Shown: positions 17,843 through 27,464, numbered from the stretch's first letter. The stretch is 64,000 bases of DNA from Tannockella sp964372125 (GCA_964372125.1 CAYJPL010000004.1:1-64000), one strand, 5' to 3'. Made by a program: numbers and translations. The notes: generated by a model not told the origin, from the sequence alone.

Positions 17843-18172
17843 ATGGAAACAATAATAGTTGAAGCAGTAGAATTAAAAAAATTAATGATGCAACGTAGTG
17901 AATTAGATACAAACCTAGATGTAAATGGTTTACAAGCTGTGATTAAGGTGCAAGCAAGTAAGAATGAAGATTCATTATTATGTATTGATGTACAAGTAAA
18001 TGATAAAAATGAACAATGTATCTTTACACTGGTTGCAGTGTATTATTATTTAACTAATCAATCCACTGTATCACAGGAAGTAATTGATGCTGTTGTAAAC
18101 AAAATCAGACCAAGAGTTGAAGAACTTCTTTCATTATTAACACTAGAAACAGGGTGTATCCCTGTTTCTTAA
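17843..18172 (+). CDS. Small hypothetical protein, possibly SecB-like fold
   Basis: 109 residues, acidic and soluble, with GTGGAGGA before the ATG. Predicted beta strands fill residues 28-70 (AVIKVQ, LLCIDVQV, CIFTLVAVYYYL), and a long helix IDAVVNKIRPRVEELLSLLT is followed by a short hydrophobic tail. This order (strands, LxPxxxxxxxxLT-like helix, hydrophobic end) resembles the export chaperone SecB and its toxin-antitoxin relatives, but the match is weak and no toxin gene is adjacent. A hairpin covers its last codons and stop. Confidence 0.6.
   Translation: METIIVEAVELKKLMMQRSELDTNLDVNGLQAVIKVQASKNEDSLLCIDVQVNDKNEQCIFTLVAVYYYLTNQSTVSQEVIDAVVNKIRPRVEELLSLLTLETGCIPVS
18144..18168 (+). terminator. 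Strong hairpin over the 3' end of the small protein gene
   Basis: A 10-bp GC-containing stem (18144-18153 with 18159-18168) with loop TGTAT ends immediately before the stop codon TAA. The following tract (CTTAATTACTT) is poor in T, so it may act as an mRNA-stabilising or weak termination hairpin. Confidence 0.55.
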
Positions 18173-18378
18173 TTACTTAATAATATAGTATCTAAATTTA
18201 GATATTGTATTGAAGTGTAAAATATATTTGAATTTTTCATATTAAATTGATTTTATAATTTTTCATTTGATTGTTTTTTTGTTACAATAATCTTGTGATT
18301 TTTACATAGAATTATTTATAATAGTGTGTTAGAATAAGTCTACTGTTTAAAACAAAAGATAATATAGAGGTGAAAAAT

Positions 18379-20073
18379 ATGAAAAAAGATACAGTTGCGA
18401 TTCTACCATTAGGTGGACAAGCAGAGATGGGTAAAAGCATGTACTGTATTGAGATTAATAATAAAATCATTATTCTTGATGCAGGATTCCGCTTTCCCGA
18501 AATAGAAAAATTAGGAGTAGATATAATTATTCCAAATTTTGATTATATTAGAGAAAATAAAAAGAAAGTAAAAGCAATTATAATTAGTCATGGACATGAT
18601 GATGTTATGGCTGCATTGCCTTATTTACTAGAAGTTGTAAATGCTCCAATTTACGCACCGGACTTAACTGCTGACTTAATTGAACAAATGTTCTTCCGTT
18701 ATAAAAAAGTTAACCGTATGCAAATACAATATAAAATCAATCGTGTGAATCGTAGTGGTTCTGTTGAAATTGCTGGAATCCCAGTTGAGTTTTTCCCAGT
18801 TACACATTCCATCCCAGGAAGTGTTGGGGTTGCGATTTGGACTAGTGAAGGATATATCGTTTATGGAAGTGAGTTTATCATAGATTTCGGAGCACCTGAA
18901 GGATTCCGTTGCGATATTCAAAAAATGATGGAAATTGCAACAAAAGGTGTTTTAACATTGTTAATAGAATCAAGTTATGCAAAAAATCCCGGTTATACCT
19001 CTCCAAAACATAAGTTAACACCATTAATTGAAAGAGTATTTGAAGAGAGCGAAGGTAGAATTATCATTTCTACATATGCTCAAAACACTTTTAGAACTCG
19101 TGAAATCGTAGAACTAACTAAAAAATATGGTCGTAGAGTCGTATTTTATGGAAGAGACAAGTACGATAGTACAAATAGTATCGTAAGAATGGGTAAACAA
19201 CTAAAAAAAGCAGTTATTGATATTCCAAAAAATATTATTGCATTTCAAACTGACATTAACAAACCAGAAGTAAAAGATAAACTTGTTGTACTACTTTCAG
19301 GAAGTCCTAGAAGAATATACCATGATATCTATGACATTATTGATGGTGGTGATGAGTATTTAAAATTGGAAGAAACAGATACATTTATTGTAGCTTCTCC
19401 AGTTTTACCAGGTACTGAAAAAATTGCAACAAGAACACAAGATGAGTTATATAAAACAGAATCTAAAATACATATCTTAAAAAATAAAGAATTATATTCA
19501 ATGCATGCATCACAAGAAGATATTAAAGTGTTAATTCAAGTATTTAACCCTAAATACGTAATCCCTATTAAAGGTGAATATCAACACTTTATCTCTGCAA
19601 GTGATATTGCTAATTCAATGGGCATAAAACAAGATAATATTATCATTATGGATAATGGTGAAAAAATTTCATTTAAAAACGGTCAATTAGAAAGTTTTAG
19701 AGATACAATTGAAGTAGAAGATGTTATGATCGATGGTATTGGAAGTAGTGGAATTGGTGATAAAGTTATCGATGATCGTATTCAACTTTCAAGTGATGGA
19801 GTAATTATTATCGGGGCAACAATTGATAGTAAAACAAGAGAAACTATCGCAACAATTGATATCCAAACTCGTGGATTTGTATATTTAAAAGATGCTGAAG
19901 TAATAATGAAGAAAATCAATGAAATTACTACTCTAGTTCTTCAAGAAGTAAAAGACAATAAAAATATTGAATCAGTAGAAGCAAGAGGGCTTATTAAAGA
20001 TAAAGTTTCGAAATTTGTAAGCAAAGAAACAGGTAAAAGACCTGTGATATTACCAGTAATTATAGAAGCATAA
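18379..20073 (+). CDS. rnj: Ribonuclease J family protein with degenerate metal site (J2-like)
   Basis: 564 residues from the ATG at 18379; AGAGGTG lies 6 nt before it, so the in-frame GTG at 18370 is less likely. The beta-lactamase/beta-CASP layout and length are those of RNase J. The metal-binding motifs are altered. HxHxDH reads HGHDDV (residues 71-76). The GDF aspartate motif reads GSEF (about 163-166). The C-terminal PxHGEY reads PIKGEY (Lys398). His376 in MHASQED is kept. RNase J1 processes and degrades mRNA from 5' ends. J2 paralogues are less active and act as partners, so this one is probably structural or regulatory, with a J1 elsewhere. A terminator follows directly. Confidence 0.85.
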   Translation: MKKDTVAILPLGGQAEMGKSMYCIEINNKIIILDAGFRFPEIEKLGVDIIIPNFDYIRENKKKVKAIIISHGHDDVMAALPYLLEVVNAPIYAPDLTADLIEQMFFRYKKVNRMQIQYKINRVNRSGSVEIAGIPVEFFPVTHSIPGSVGVAIWTSEGYIVYGSEFIIDFGAPEGFRCDIQKMMEIATKGVLTLLIESSYAKNPGYTSPKHKLTPLIERVFEESEGRIIISTYAQNTFRTREIVELTKKYGRRVVFYGRDKYDSTNSIVRMGKQLKKAVIDIPKNIIAFQTDINKPEVKDKLVVLLSGSPRRIYHDIYDIIDGGDEYLKLEETDTFIVASPVLPGTEKIATRTQDELYKTESKIHILKNKELYSMHASQEDIKVLIQVFNPKYVIPIKGEYQHFISASDIANSMGIKQDNIIIMDNGEKISFKNGQLESFRDTIEVEDVMIDGIGSSGIGDKVIDDRIQLSSDGVIIIGATIDSKTRETIATIDIQTRGFVYLKDAEVIMKKINEITTLVLQEVKDNKNIESVEARGLIKDKVSKFVSKETGKRPVILPVIIEA

Positions 20074-20100
20074 GCAAGAATTTCTTGCTTTTGTTTTTTT
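20072..20100 (+). terminator. Terminator of the RNase J gene
   Basis: AAGCAAG (20072-20078) pairs with CTTGCTT (20084-20090), followed by TTGTTTTTTT. The stem begins inside the stop codon. Confidence 0.8.
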
Positions 20101-20142
20101 TCGGAATATATGTTATAATTTAATAATTGTGGAGGTGTAGAT

Positions 20143-22461
20143 ATGGCAAAAACAAAGCAAACAAAAAAAACAAAACAAGAGGAATTTAATAAAGATTTAA
20201 AAGTTCGACTACTTAGTGCCTTTGGCTTATTTTTAATACCAATTAGTGCTATGCAACTAGGCGCAGTTGGAGATGCATTTCATTATGTGTTTGCATTTTG
20301 TTTTGGTAGTTTTTCAATCATTGTATATCTACTATTATTAGTTCTAGCAGGATATGTATTAATTTACGCAAAGTTGCCTATCATAAAAGGACCAAGACTT
20401 GTTGGGAGTTGTTTATTAATTGTCGGGATTTTACTTTTAATGTCACTTCCTAGTAAACAAACCGATGTCGGAATAGGAGTAATTAGTAATTATATTGATA
20501 CTCGTCCTATGAATCAAGGTGGATTTGTTGGCGTGTTGTTTTATAGTATGGCTAGTGCTTTATTTGCATATATGGGCGCACTTATTGCAGGGGTATTTTG
20601 TTTACTTACTGGAGGTGCACTCTTAGGGGCAAAAATATATTTTGAATATTTTAGTGAGTCATCAAAAAATAAAAAGACTAAAAATAAAAAAAGTGTTCAA
20701 AAAATAAGAATTGATAATAAACCTTATACTGTACAAAAACAAAAAGAAAATAAAATATTAGATTTCTTTACAAGAAAAGATGATAAAGATGGTTCGTTTT
20801 TTCCCGATGAAGTATTTGAGGACAATGAAAAATTAAATCAGTTTAAAAATGAAGTAATAAAAGAAAAACCAGTTGTTAAACCACTAAAGGAAGAACCAAT
20901 TAAGATTCATCAAAGTATACCAACTCAATATAGTGAACCTGTAGTAGAAAAAGTAATCGAAAAACAACCCGAAGAAGAAATTCAAGTTATGGAAACAACT
21001 TCTGTTGTTAAACAAAATAAGAATTATCGATTACCACCATTATCACTATTAAAAGCGCCAGGTAAGACAAATGGAACAAATAATAAAAATAGCGCATTGG
21101 AAAATGCTGAACGTTTAATAACTGTATTACGTGAGTTTGGTGTAAATGCTATCATTAGTGATGTGTTTATTGGACCAAGTGTTACTAAATATGAATTAAA
21201 GCTTGAAACGGGTACTCGTGTTAATAAAATATTACAATTACAAGATGATATTAAATTAGCACTTGCAGCCCGTGATATTCGAATTGAAGCACCTATCCCA
21301 GGGAAATCTGCTATCGGTATAGAAATTCCAAATAGCGAAGCAAATGCTGTTAGCTTTAAGGAGGTCTTTAAAGACATTCCAGAAAGTTTACAGTCAAATA
21401 AACTGCTTGTACCACTTGGAAAAGATGTAAGTGGTAGTTGTATATTTGCAGAATTAAATAAGATGCCACATTTACTTATTGCTGGAGCAACCGGGAGTGG
21501 TAAATCCGTTTGTATTAATACAATTATATGTAGTATCTTAATGCGTGCTAAACCACATGAAGTTCGATTAATATTGGTCGATCCTAAAAAAGTAGAGTTA
21601 GCAGGTTATAATGGGGTACCACATTTACTTACACCTGTTTGTACAGATGCAAAAAAAGCCGCAAGTATTTTACGCGAAGTAGTAAGTGATATGGAAAGAA
21701 GATATGATGTGTTTGCTTCTTCAAATGTTAGAAATATAGAAACATATAATAACTATGTTGAACGTTTTAACGAAACTGCAAACCAAGAAGACAAAAAAGA
21801 AAAATTAGCTTATCATGTTGTAATTTTAGATGAAGTAGCTGACTTAATGATGGTTGCTAGTAAAGATGTTGAAGATTGCATTATGCGTATAGCCCAGATG
21901 GCTCGTGCTGCTGGTATTCATTTAATTGTTGCGACTCAACGTCCATCAACAGATGTAATAACTGGTGTAATCAAAGCAAATATTCCTTCTAGAATTGCCT
22001 TTGCGGTTTCATCAAGTATCGATTCACGTACGATTTTAGATTGTACTGGAGCAGAAAAATTACTTGGAAAAGGAGATATGTTATTTTCACCAATGGGAAC
22101 AAGTTTCCCAACACGTGTACAAGGCGCATATGTCAGTGATCAGGAAGTTGAAGATATTGTTTATCATACAAAAAAACAACAAGAAGTTACTTATGATGAA
22201 AAATTCGTGAACGTAAAAGAAACTTCTAGTTCTACGTCTTCAAAAGAAGATCAAGAGGATGAAGAATATACTATGTGTAGAGATTTTGTTATCAGTGTAC
22301 AAAAAGCAAGTACTTCGCTTTTACAAAGACAATTTAGAATCGGTTACAACAAAGCAGCGCGAATAATTGATCAATTAGAGAGTGATGGTGTCATTGGTCC
22401 CCAAATTGGCTCAAAACCTCGTGAAGTGTTTATTCGTGGTTATCAAGAAGAAAATATCTAG
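20143..22461 (+). CDS. ftsK: DNA translocase FtsK/SpoIIIE
   Basis: 772 residues. Residues 1-180 hold four to five membrane segments that anchor the protein at the septum. A charged linker (180-310) follows, then the motor: GATGSGKS Walker A, DPKKVELAGYNGVPHLLTPV, Walker B VVILDEVADLMM, and IVATQRPSTDVITGVIKANIPSRIAF. The C-terminal gamma domain (FVISVQKASTSLLQRQFRIGYNKAARI) reads KOPS/SRS sites. It pumps chromosome ends through the closing septum and helps dimer resolution. GGAGGTG lies upstream of the ATG. Confidence 0.93.
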   Translation: MAKTKQTKKTKQEEFNKDLKVRLLSAFGLFLIPISAMQLGAVGDAFHYVFAFCFGSFSIIVYLLLLVLAGYVLIYAKLPIIKGPRLVGSCLLIVGILLLMSLPSKQTDVGIGVISNYIDTRPMNQGGFVGVLFYSMASALFAYMGALIAGVFCLLTGGALLGAKIYFEYFSESSKNKKTKNKKSVQKIRIDNKPYTVQKQKENKILDFFTRKDDKDGSFFPDEVFEDNEKLNQFKNEVIKEKPVVKPLKEEPIKIHQSIPTQYSEPVVEKVIEKQPEEEIQVMETTSVVKQNKNYRLPPLSLLKAPGKTNGTNNKNSALENAERLITVLREFGVNAIISDVFIGPSVTKYELKLETGTRVNKILQLQDDIKLALAARDIRIEAPIPGKSAIGIEIPNSEANAVSFKEVFKDIPESLQSNKLLVPLGKDVSGSCIFAELNKMPHLLIAGATGSGKSVCINTIICSILMRAKPHEVRLILVDPKKVELAGYNGVPHLLTPVCTDAKKAASILREVVSDMERRYDVFASSNVRNIETYNNYVERFNETANQEDKKEKLAYHVVILDEVADLMMVASKDVEDCIMRIAQMARAAGIHLIVATQRPSTDVITGVIKANIPSRIAFAVSSSIDSRTILDCTGAEKLLGKGDMLFSPMGTSFPTRVQGAYVSDQEVEDIVYHTKKQQEVTYDEKFVNVKETSSSTSSKEDQEDEEYTMCRDFVISVQKASTSLLQRQFRIGYNKAARIIDQLESDGVIGPQIGSKPREVFIRGYQEENI

Positions 22462-22484
22462 GAACACTCAGTGTTTCTTTTTAT
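22462..22484 (+). terminator. Terminator of ftsK
   Basis: GGAACACT pairs with AGTGTTTC directly after the stop, followed by TTTTTATTT. The loop is very short. Confidence 0.6.
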
Positions 22485-22537
22485 TTACGCTTACATTTTT
22501 ATTTTTGGAAATAGATACTGGTTAAAAAAAATATATT

Positions 22538-22583
22538 AATGTTTATTTTATTGCTTTAATAAATAAACATTTCATGATATAGT
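22538..22583 (+). promoter_or_regulatory. Promoter region of the BMP lipoprotein gene with an inverted repeat
   Basis: An 11-bp perfect inverted repeat (22538-22548 and 22561-22571, 12-bp spacer) lies just upstream of the extended -10 TGATATAGT (22575-22583). Its position over the -35 region suggests an operator for an unidentified regulator. A second small palindrome GATATA-GT-TATATC (22576-22589) covers the -10 element. Confidence 0.45.
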
Positions 22584-22615
22584 TATATCGAAAGAATAAA
22601 AGGAGGAAATTTTTA

Positions 22616-23707
22616 ATGAAAAAATTCTTATCACTTTTGGTTGTATTTTCATTCGTACTAACTGGTTGTACAGCTAGTTCTGATGATGCAGGATCAAGTG
22701 ACGGTGCAGAAATCGCATTAGTTACAGATGCTGGTGACATCAACGATAGATCATTTAACCAAAGCGCTTGGGAAGCGGTTGAACAATATGCTAAGGAAAC
22801 AGATACTACGTATCAATATTACAAACCAGCTACTTTTGATACAGCAGGATATACTGCATCAATTGAACAAGCGATTGAAAATGGAGCTAAGGTTATAGTA
22901 GTACCAGGATTCAAATTTGCAGAAGCAATGTCAAGTATGCAAACTGAATATCCTGAAACAAATTTCATCATGATTGATGCTGCACCTATGGAAGGTGATG
23001 CAGTAGTACCAATCGAAGATAACGTTTATTCTACAGTATATGCTGAACAACAATCTGGATACTTAGCTGGATATGCAGCGGTAAAAGAAGGTTACACAAA
23101 ATTAGGATTCATGGGTGGTATTGCATTACCTGCAGTAGTTAACTTTGGATACGGATTCATTGAAGGTGCAGAAGCTGCTGCAGCTGAAATGGGTGTAACA
23201 GTTGAAATGAAATATAAATATACTGGAACATTTACAGCTACACCTGAAATCAAAGCAGAAGCTGCTGCTTGGTATAATGAAGGTACAGAAGTAATCTTCT
23301 CATGTGGTGGAGGGATCTTCTCATCAGTATTTGCTGCAGCTGAAGAAGCTGATGCAAAAACAATCGGTGTAGACAGTGACCAAAGTGAAGATTCAGAAAC
23401 AGTTTTAACATCTGCAACAAAAGGTGTAAATAAAACTGTATATGATGCATTAGTAGCTTACGGAGAAGGGAATTTCCCAACTTCACCTGATGGTGTATCA
23501 GTATTATTAGGGGCTGAAGAAAACTATATTGGACTTCCTATGGATACTTCAAGATTTGAAACATTCACTCAAGCAGATTATGATACAGTTTATGCAACAC
23601 TTGCAGATTTAGATATCGCAACATTTGGTGCAAACGCTGATGCTGCTGGAGATCCAACAGTTATTGGAACAGATGCTTCAATTGTAAAAGTTACATACTT
23701 ACAATAA
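22616..23707 (+). CDS. BMP family substrate-binding lipoprotein of a nucleoside ABC importer
   Basis: 363 residues with a lipoprotein signal peptide (MKKFLSLLVVFSFVLTGC, lipid-modified Cys18). The mature part fits the basic membrane protein/PnrA family: IALVTDAGDINDRSFNQSAWEAVE near residue 33, GFKFAEAM, and VIFSCGGGIFSSV. Members bind purine nucleosides and deliver them to the adjacent ABC transporter. The codon-favoured, Ala/Glu-rich sequence suggests high expression. A terminator follows, and the ATPase and permease genes start with their own promoter, so the binding protein can be made in excess. Confidence 0.9.
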   Translation: MKKFLSLLVVFSFVLTGCTASSDDAGSSDGAEIALVTDAGDINDRSFNQSAWEAVEQYAKETDTTYQYYKPATFDTAGYTASIEQAIENGAKVIVVPGFKFAEAMSSMQTEYPETNFIMIDAAPMEGDAVVPIEDNVYSTVYAEQQSGYLAGYAAVKEGYTKLGFMGGIALPAVVNFGYGFIEGAEAAAAEMGVTVEMKYKYTGTFTATPEIKAEAAAWYNEGTEVIFSCGGGIFSSVFAAAEEADAKTIGVDSDQSEDSETVLTSATKGVNKTVYDALVAYGEGNFPTSPDGVSVLLGAEENYIGLPMDTSRFETFTQADYDTVYATLADLDIATFGANADAAGDPTVIGTDASIVKVTYLQ

Positions 23708-23717
23708 TCAATGATTT

Positions 23718-23749
23718 AGAGTGATATATATATCACTCTTTTTCTTTTT
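23718..23749 (+). terminator. Terminator after the BMP lipoprotein gene
   Basis: AGAGTGATA pairs with TATCACTCT (23718-23739), followed by a T-rich tract. It separates the lipoprotein from the ATPase/permease genes. Confidence 0.75.
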
Positions 23750-23821
23750 ATCCATAATTTTTTATATTTATATCATTTATTGTTAAATGGCATGAAAGTG
23801 TATGTTTTGCCAAAAATACAA

Positions 23822-23849
23822 TTGAAAATATTGTCATATAATGTATAAT
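23822..23849 (+). promoter_or_regulatory. Promoter of the nucleoside ABC ATPase-permease operon
   Basis: TTGAAA (23822-23827) and TATAAT (23844-23849) are 16 bp apart. The start would fall about 15 nt before the ATG at 23871. Confidence 0.55.
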
Positions 23850-23870
23850 ATAACGGAAAGGGCGGATTAT

Positions 23871-25403
23871 ATGGATTATGTTATTGAAATGTTGAACATC
23901 ACTAAGGTATTCCCAGGTATTAAAGCTAATGATAATATCACTTTACAGCTACAACAAGGTGAAATTCATGCATTACTTGGAGAAAATGGTGCTGGAAAAT
24001 CAACACTAATGTCTATTCTGTTTGGATTATATCAACCAGATGGCGGAAAAATTAAGATTAAGGGTGAAGAAGTAAAAATTCACAACCCTAACGATGCAAA
24101 TAACTATGCAATTGGTATGGTGCATCAACATTTTAAATTAGTACACAATTTTACTGTATTAGAAAATATCGTACTTGGAGTTGAACCAACAAAAGGTGGT
24201 AGAATTTATTTAGATGAAGCAAGAAAAAAAGTTGTCGAATTGTCTGAAAAATATCATTTAAATGTTGATCCTGATGCAAAAATCTCTGATGTTACTGTTG
24301 GTATGCAACAGCGTGTAGAAATTTTAAAAATGTTATATCGTGATAACGATATACTGATTTTTGACGAACCTACTGCCGTATTAACACCACAGGAAATTGA
24401 AGAGTTACTTAAAATCATGAAGAACTTAACAAATGAAGGTAAATCAATTATCTTTATTACACATAAGCTAAATGAAATTAAAGAAGTTGCAAATCGTTGT
24501 ACAATACTTCGTAAAGGTAGATATATTGATACTGTTGATGTAGCTGCTTGTACTAAAGAAGACTTATCAAAAATGATGGTAGGTCGTGATGTAAATTTTG
24601 AAGTTACAAAAAAAGAACAAGTTATTGGAGATACAATCTTAGAAGTAAATGGTCTTACATATATGCCAAAAGGTGCAACAAAAGAAAAACTAAAAGATGT
24701 TTCTTTTGATGTGAAGGCAGGGGAAATTGTATGTATTGCAGGGATTGATGGAAATGGACAAAGTGAATTAGTATTTGCACTTACAGGGATGTTACATCCA
24801 ACAAGCGGATCTGTTTTATTCCATGGTAAAGATATTACTAATGACTCTATTCGTAAAAGATCATTATCTGGAATGGCACATATTCCCGAAGATCGTCATA
24901 AGCATGGATTAGTACTAGATTATTCTGTAGAGGAAAATCTCATTTTAAAGAACTACTTTACAAAAGAGTATCAAAAAGGTGGTTTTTTAAAGTTCAATAC
25001 TATTGAAAAACATGCAAATGAATTAATTGAAAAGTTCGATGTGCGATCAGGTGAAGGTGCTAAATCATTAACGCGAGGAATGTCTGGTGGTAACCAACAA
25101 AAAGCGATTATTGCTCGTGAAGTTTCTGCTGAGTCGGATTTATTAATTGCTGTACAACCAATCCGTGGATTAGATGTAGGGGCAATTGAGTTCGTACATA
25201 AAAATTTAGTAAAACAAAGAGAAGAAAATAAAGCAGTATTGCTTGTAAGTTTAGAATTAGATGAAGTTATGACAGTAAGTGACCGAATTTTAGTATTATT
25301 TGAAGGTGAAATTGTAGCAGATGTAAATCCAAAAGATACTACAGTAGAAGAATTGGGACTTTACATGTCTGGATCAAAGCGAGGTGTAGGATATGATAAA
25401 TAA
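23871..25403 (+). CDS. Nucleoside ABC transporter ATP-binding protein (two fused NBDs)
   Basis: 510 residues from the ATG at 23871, which follows a GAAAGGGCGG site. Domain 1 has Walker A GENGAGKST, the VGMQQRVEILKML signature region and Walker B ILIFDEPTAVL. Domain 2 has the degenerate Walker A GIDGNGQSEL, the signature MSGGNQQKAIIARE and LLIAVQPIRGLDVGA. This asymmetric double NBD is characteristic of the CUT2/nucleoside importer family. It powers import of the nucleosides bound by the upstream lipoprotein. Its end overlaps the first permease gene by 11 nt. Confidence 0.92.
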   Translation: MDYVIEMLNITKVFPGIKANDNITLQLQQGEIHALLGENGAGKSTLMSILFGLYQPDGGKIKIKGEEVKIHNPNDANNYAIGMVHQHFKLVHNFTVLENIVLGVEPTKGGRIYLDEARKKVVELSEKYHLNVDPDAKISDVTVGMQQRVEILKMLYRDNDILIFDEPTAVLTPQEIEELLKIMKNLTNEGKSIIFITHKLNEIKEVANRCTILRKGRYIDTVDVAACTKEDLSKMMVGRDVNFEVTKKEQVIGDTILEVNGLTYMPKGATKEKLKDVSFDVKAGEIVCIAGIDGNGQSELVFALTGMLHPTSGSVLFHGKDITNDSIRKRSLSGMAHIPEDRHKHGLVLDYSVEENLILKNYFTKEYQKGGFLKFNTIEKHANELIEKFDVRSGEGAKSLTRGMSGGNQQKAIIAREVSAESDLLIAVQPIRGLDVGAIEFVHKNLVKQREENKAVLLVSLELDEVMTVSDRILVLFEGEIVADVNPKDTTVEELGLYMSGSKRGVGYDK

Positions 25404-26487
25404 AGAAGCAGTTAAATCGTTATTATCCTCATTAATTGCCATTTGTTGTGGACTTGTGTTTGGATTTATTATTATCTTAGTTACAAACCCAGCTATCGCT
25501 GGTGAAGCAATGGGAATTTTACTTAGTGGTGGATTTTATAGAGGTATTAAAAGCGTAGGGGAAGTATTCTTCTTATCAGTACCAATCATGATGACTGGTC
25601 TTTCTGTTGCATTTGCATTCAAATGCGGAATTTTCAACATTGGAACACCTGGTCAATATATTGTAGGTGCATTTACTGCGATGACAATCGCACTAAACGC
25701 AACATTCATACCAGATTCTTATGCATGGTTAGTTGCAATTGTTGCAGGAGCTATCGCTGGAGGAATTTGGGCTATTATCCCAGGTGTGTTAAAAGCATAT
25801 CGTAATGTAAATATCGTAATCTCATGTATTATGATGAACTATATTGGTATGTTAGTAGTTATTGAAGGTGTAAAAAAATTCATCTACAATCCAACAGGTG
25901 CTGAATCATATACAGTCCATAGTGATCGTGCGATACCAAATCTAGGTCTTGATCAATTATTTGATGGTTCAAGCATTAACTTAGGTACTTTTATTGCTAT
26001 TGGTGTTTGTATTCTTGCATATATCATTTTAAATAAAACAACTTTTGGATATGAACTAAAAGCATGTGGCTTTAATCCTGATGCAAGTAATTATGCTGGT
26101 ATAAATGAAAAAAAATCAATTATTTTTTCAATGATTATAGCTGGTGCTTTTGCAGGATTAGGTGGAGCACTAACGTATTTATCTGGAACTGGTCTTGCAC
26201 TGGGTACGGCAGAAATTCTTCCTGTTGAAGGATTTAATGGTATTCCAGTAGCTCTTCTTGGATTTAGTAATCCTTTAGGAGTAATTGCTGCAGCACTTTT
26301 TATCTCATATATCGATCTAGGTGGTACATATATGCAAATATTAAGTATTCCTATTGAAATCATTGATGTAATTGTTGCAATCATCATTTACTTTAGTTCT
26401 TTTGCATTAATTATTAAATTATTTATTGATAAGAAAAGACCAAAGAAAAAACAAAAATTAGAAACTGCTACAGGAGGTAATGAATAA
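25393..26487 (+). CDS. Nucleoside ABC transporter permease 1
   Basis: 364 residues, about 9-10 membrane segments. Family features include FKCGIFNIGTPGQYIVGA near residue 75, ELKACGFNPDASNYAGI near 220, and the coupling-helix region followed by GLGGALTYLSGTG. It pairs with the permease directly downstream (1-nt overlap) to form the membrane channel of the importer. It ends in a lysine-rich cytoplasmic tail. Confidence 0.9.
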   Translation: MINKEAVKSLLSSLIAICCGLVFGFIIILVTNPAIAGEAMGILLSGGFYRGIKSVGEVFFLSVPIMMTGLSVAFAFKCGIFNIGTPGQYIVGAFTAMTIALNATFIPDSYAWLVAIVAGAIAGGIWAIIPGVLKAYRNVNIVISCIMMNYIGMLVVIEGVKKFIYNPTGAESYTVHSDRAIPNLGLDQLFDGSSINLGTFIAIGVCILAYIILNKTTFGYELKACGFNPDASNYAGINEKKSIIFSMIIAGAFAGLGGALTYLSGTGLALGTAEILPVEGFNGIPVALLGFSNPLGVIAAALFISYIDLGGTYMQILSIPIEIIDVIVAIIIYFSSFALIIKLFIDKKRPKKKQKLETATGGNE

Positions 26488-27449
26488 TGGATACATTTTA
26501 TTTCTTATTTGCGCAAATGTTATTATTTGCAATTCCTTTACTAGTAGTTGCATTAGGTGGTTTATTTAGTGAACGTAGTGGTGTTATCAACATTGCATTA
26601 GAAGGTATTATGATTTTCGGGGCTTTTATTGGAATTTTATTCATGTATTTCATGCAAAGCTCAGGAATTATGTCAGGACAACTATTATTAATTACTTCCT
26701 TAATTATTTCTGGAATAGCTGGTGGACTATTTTCTTTATTCCATGCATTTGCAGCAATAAATATGAAAGCAAACCAAACAATTAGTGGTACAGCATTAAA
26801 TTTATTTGCACCTGCAATTGGTATCTTTGCCGCAAAATTAATGTTTGGTGGAGTAGATTCTATTCCTTTTGAAAATGAATTTATCATTCAATCAATTCCA
26901 GTTTTATCTGACATTCCGTTTATTGGAGATTTGTTATTTACTAAATTTTATTTAACAACATTCATTGGTATTGGATTACTTATTTTAACAGCGTTTTTCT
27001 TATATAAAACAAAAACTGGTCTACGTATACGTGCCTGTGGAGAATACCCTCAAGCTGCAGATGCTGGTGGAATTAGCGTATTTAAAATGAGATACATCGG
27101 TGTAGTACTTTCAGGTATTTTAGCAGGAGTTGGAGGTTTGATTTATGTAATTCCTATTACTACTGAATTCGATAGTAACGTAGCAGGATATGGTTTCCTT
27201 GCACTTGCCGTATTAATTTTTGGTAACTGGAATCCTTGGAGAATCGCAATTTCTGCACTATTCTTTGCAACTGCAAAAACAATATCAGTAACATATTCAT
27301 CAATTCCATTTTTACTAGAACTTGGAATTAACCCAATTTATTTCAAACTTCTTCCATATGTTGCAACATTATTATTACTTGCATTCACATCGAAGAATTC
27401 AGCATCTCCAAAAGCTCTTGGAGAACCATATGATAAAGGGAAACGCTAA
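26487..27449 (+). CDS. Nucleoside ABC transporter permease 2
   Basis: 320 residues, about 8-9 membrane segments, paralogous to permease 1. It has the ERSGVINIALEGIMIFGAF signature near residue 30 and IRACGEYPQAADAGGISV near 188. It forms the second half of the heterodimeric permease. The gene ends at a strong terminator that closes the operon. Confidence 0.9.
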   Translation: MDTFYFLFAQMLLFAIPLLVVALGGLFSERSGVINIALEGIMIFGAFIGILFMYFMQSSGIMSGQLLLITSLIISGIAGGLFSLFHAFAAINMKANQTISGTALNLFAPAIGIFAAKLMFGGVDSIPFENEFIIQSIPVLSDIPFIGDLLFTKFYLTTFIGIGLLILTAFFLYKTKTGLRIRACGEYPQAADAGGISVFKMRYIGVVLSGILAGVGGLIYVIPITTEFDSNVAGYGFLALAVLIFGNWNPWRIAISALFFATAKTISVTYSSIPFLLELGINPIYFKLLPYVATLLLLAFTSKNSASPKALGEPYDKGKR

Positions 27450-27464
27450 GCGTTTCTTTTTTTT
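27440..27464 (+). terminator. Terminator of the nucleoside ABC operon
   Basis: GAAACGC (27440-27446) pairs with GCGTTTC (27450-27456), followed by eight T residues. The stem overlaps the stop codon. Confidence 0.85.

Noticed and set aside
21024..21377. 117-codon minus-strand frame inside ftsK
   Set aside because: Shadow frame opposite the conserved motor domain, with no ribosome site.
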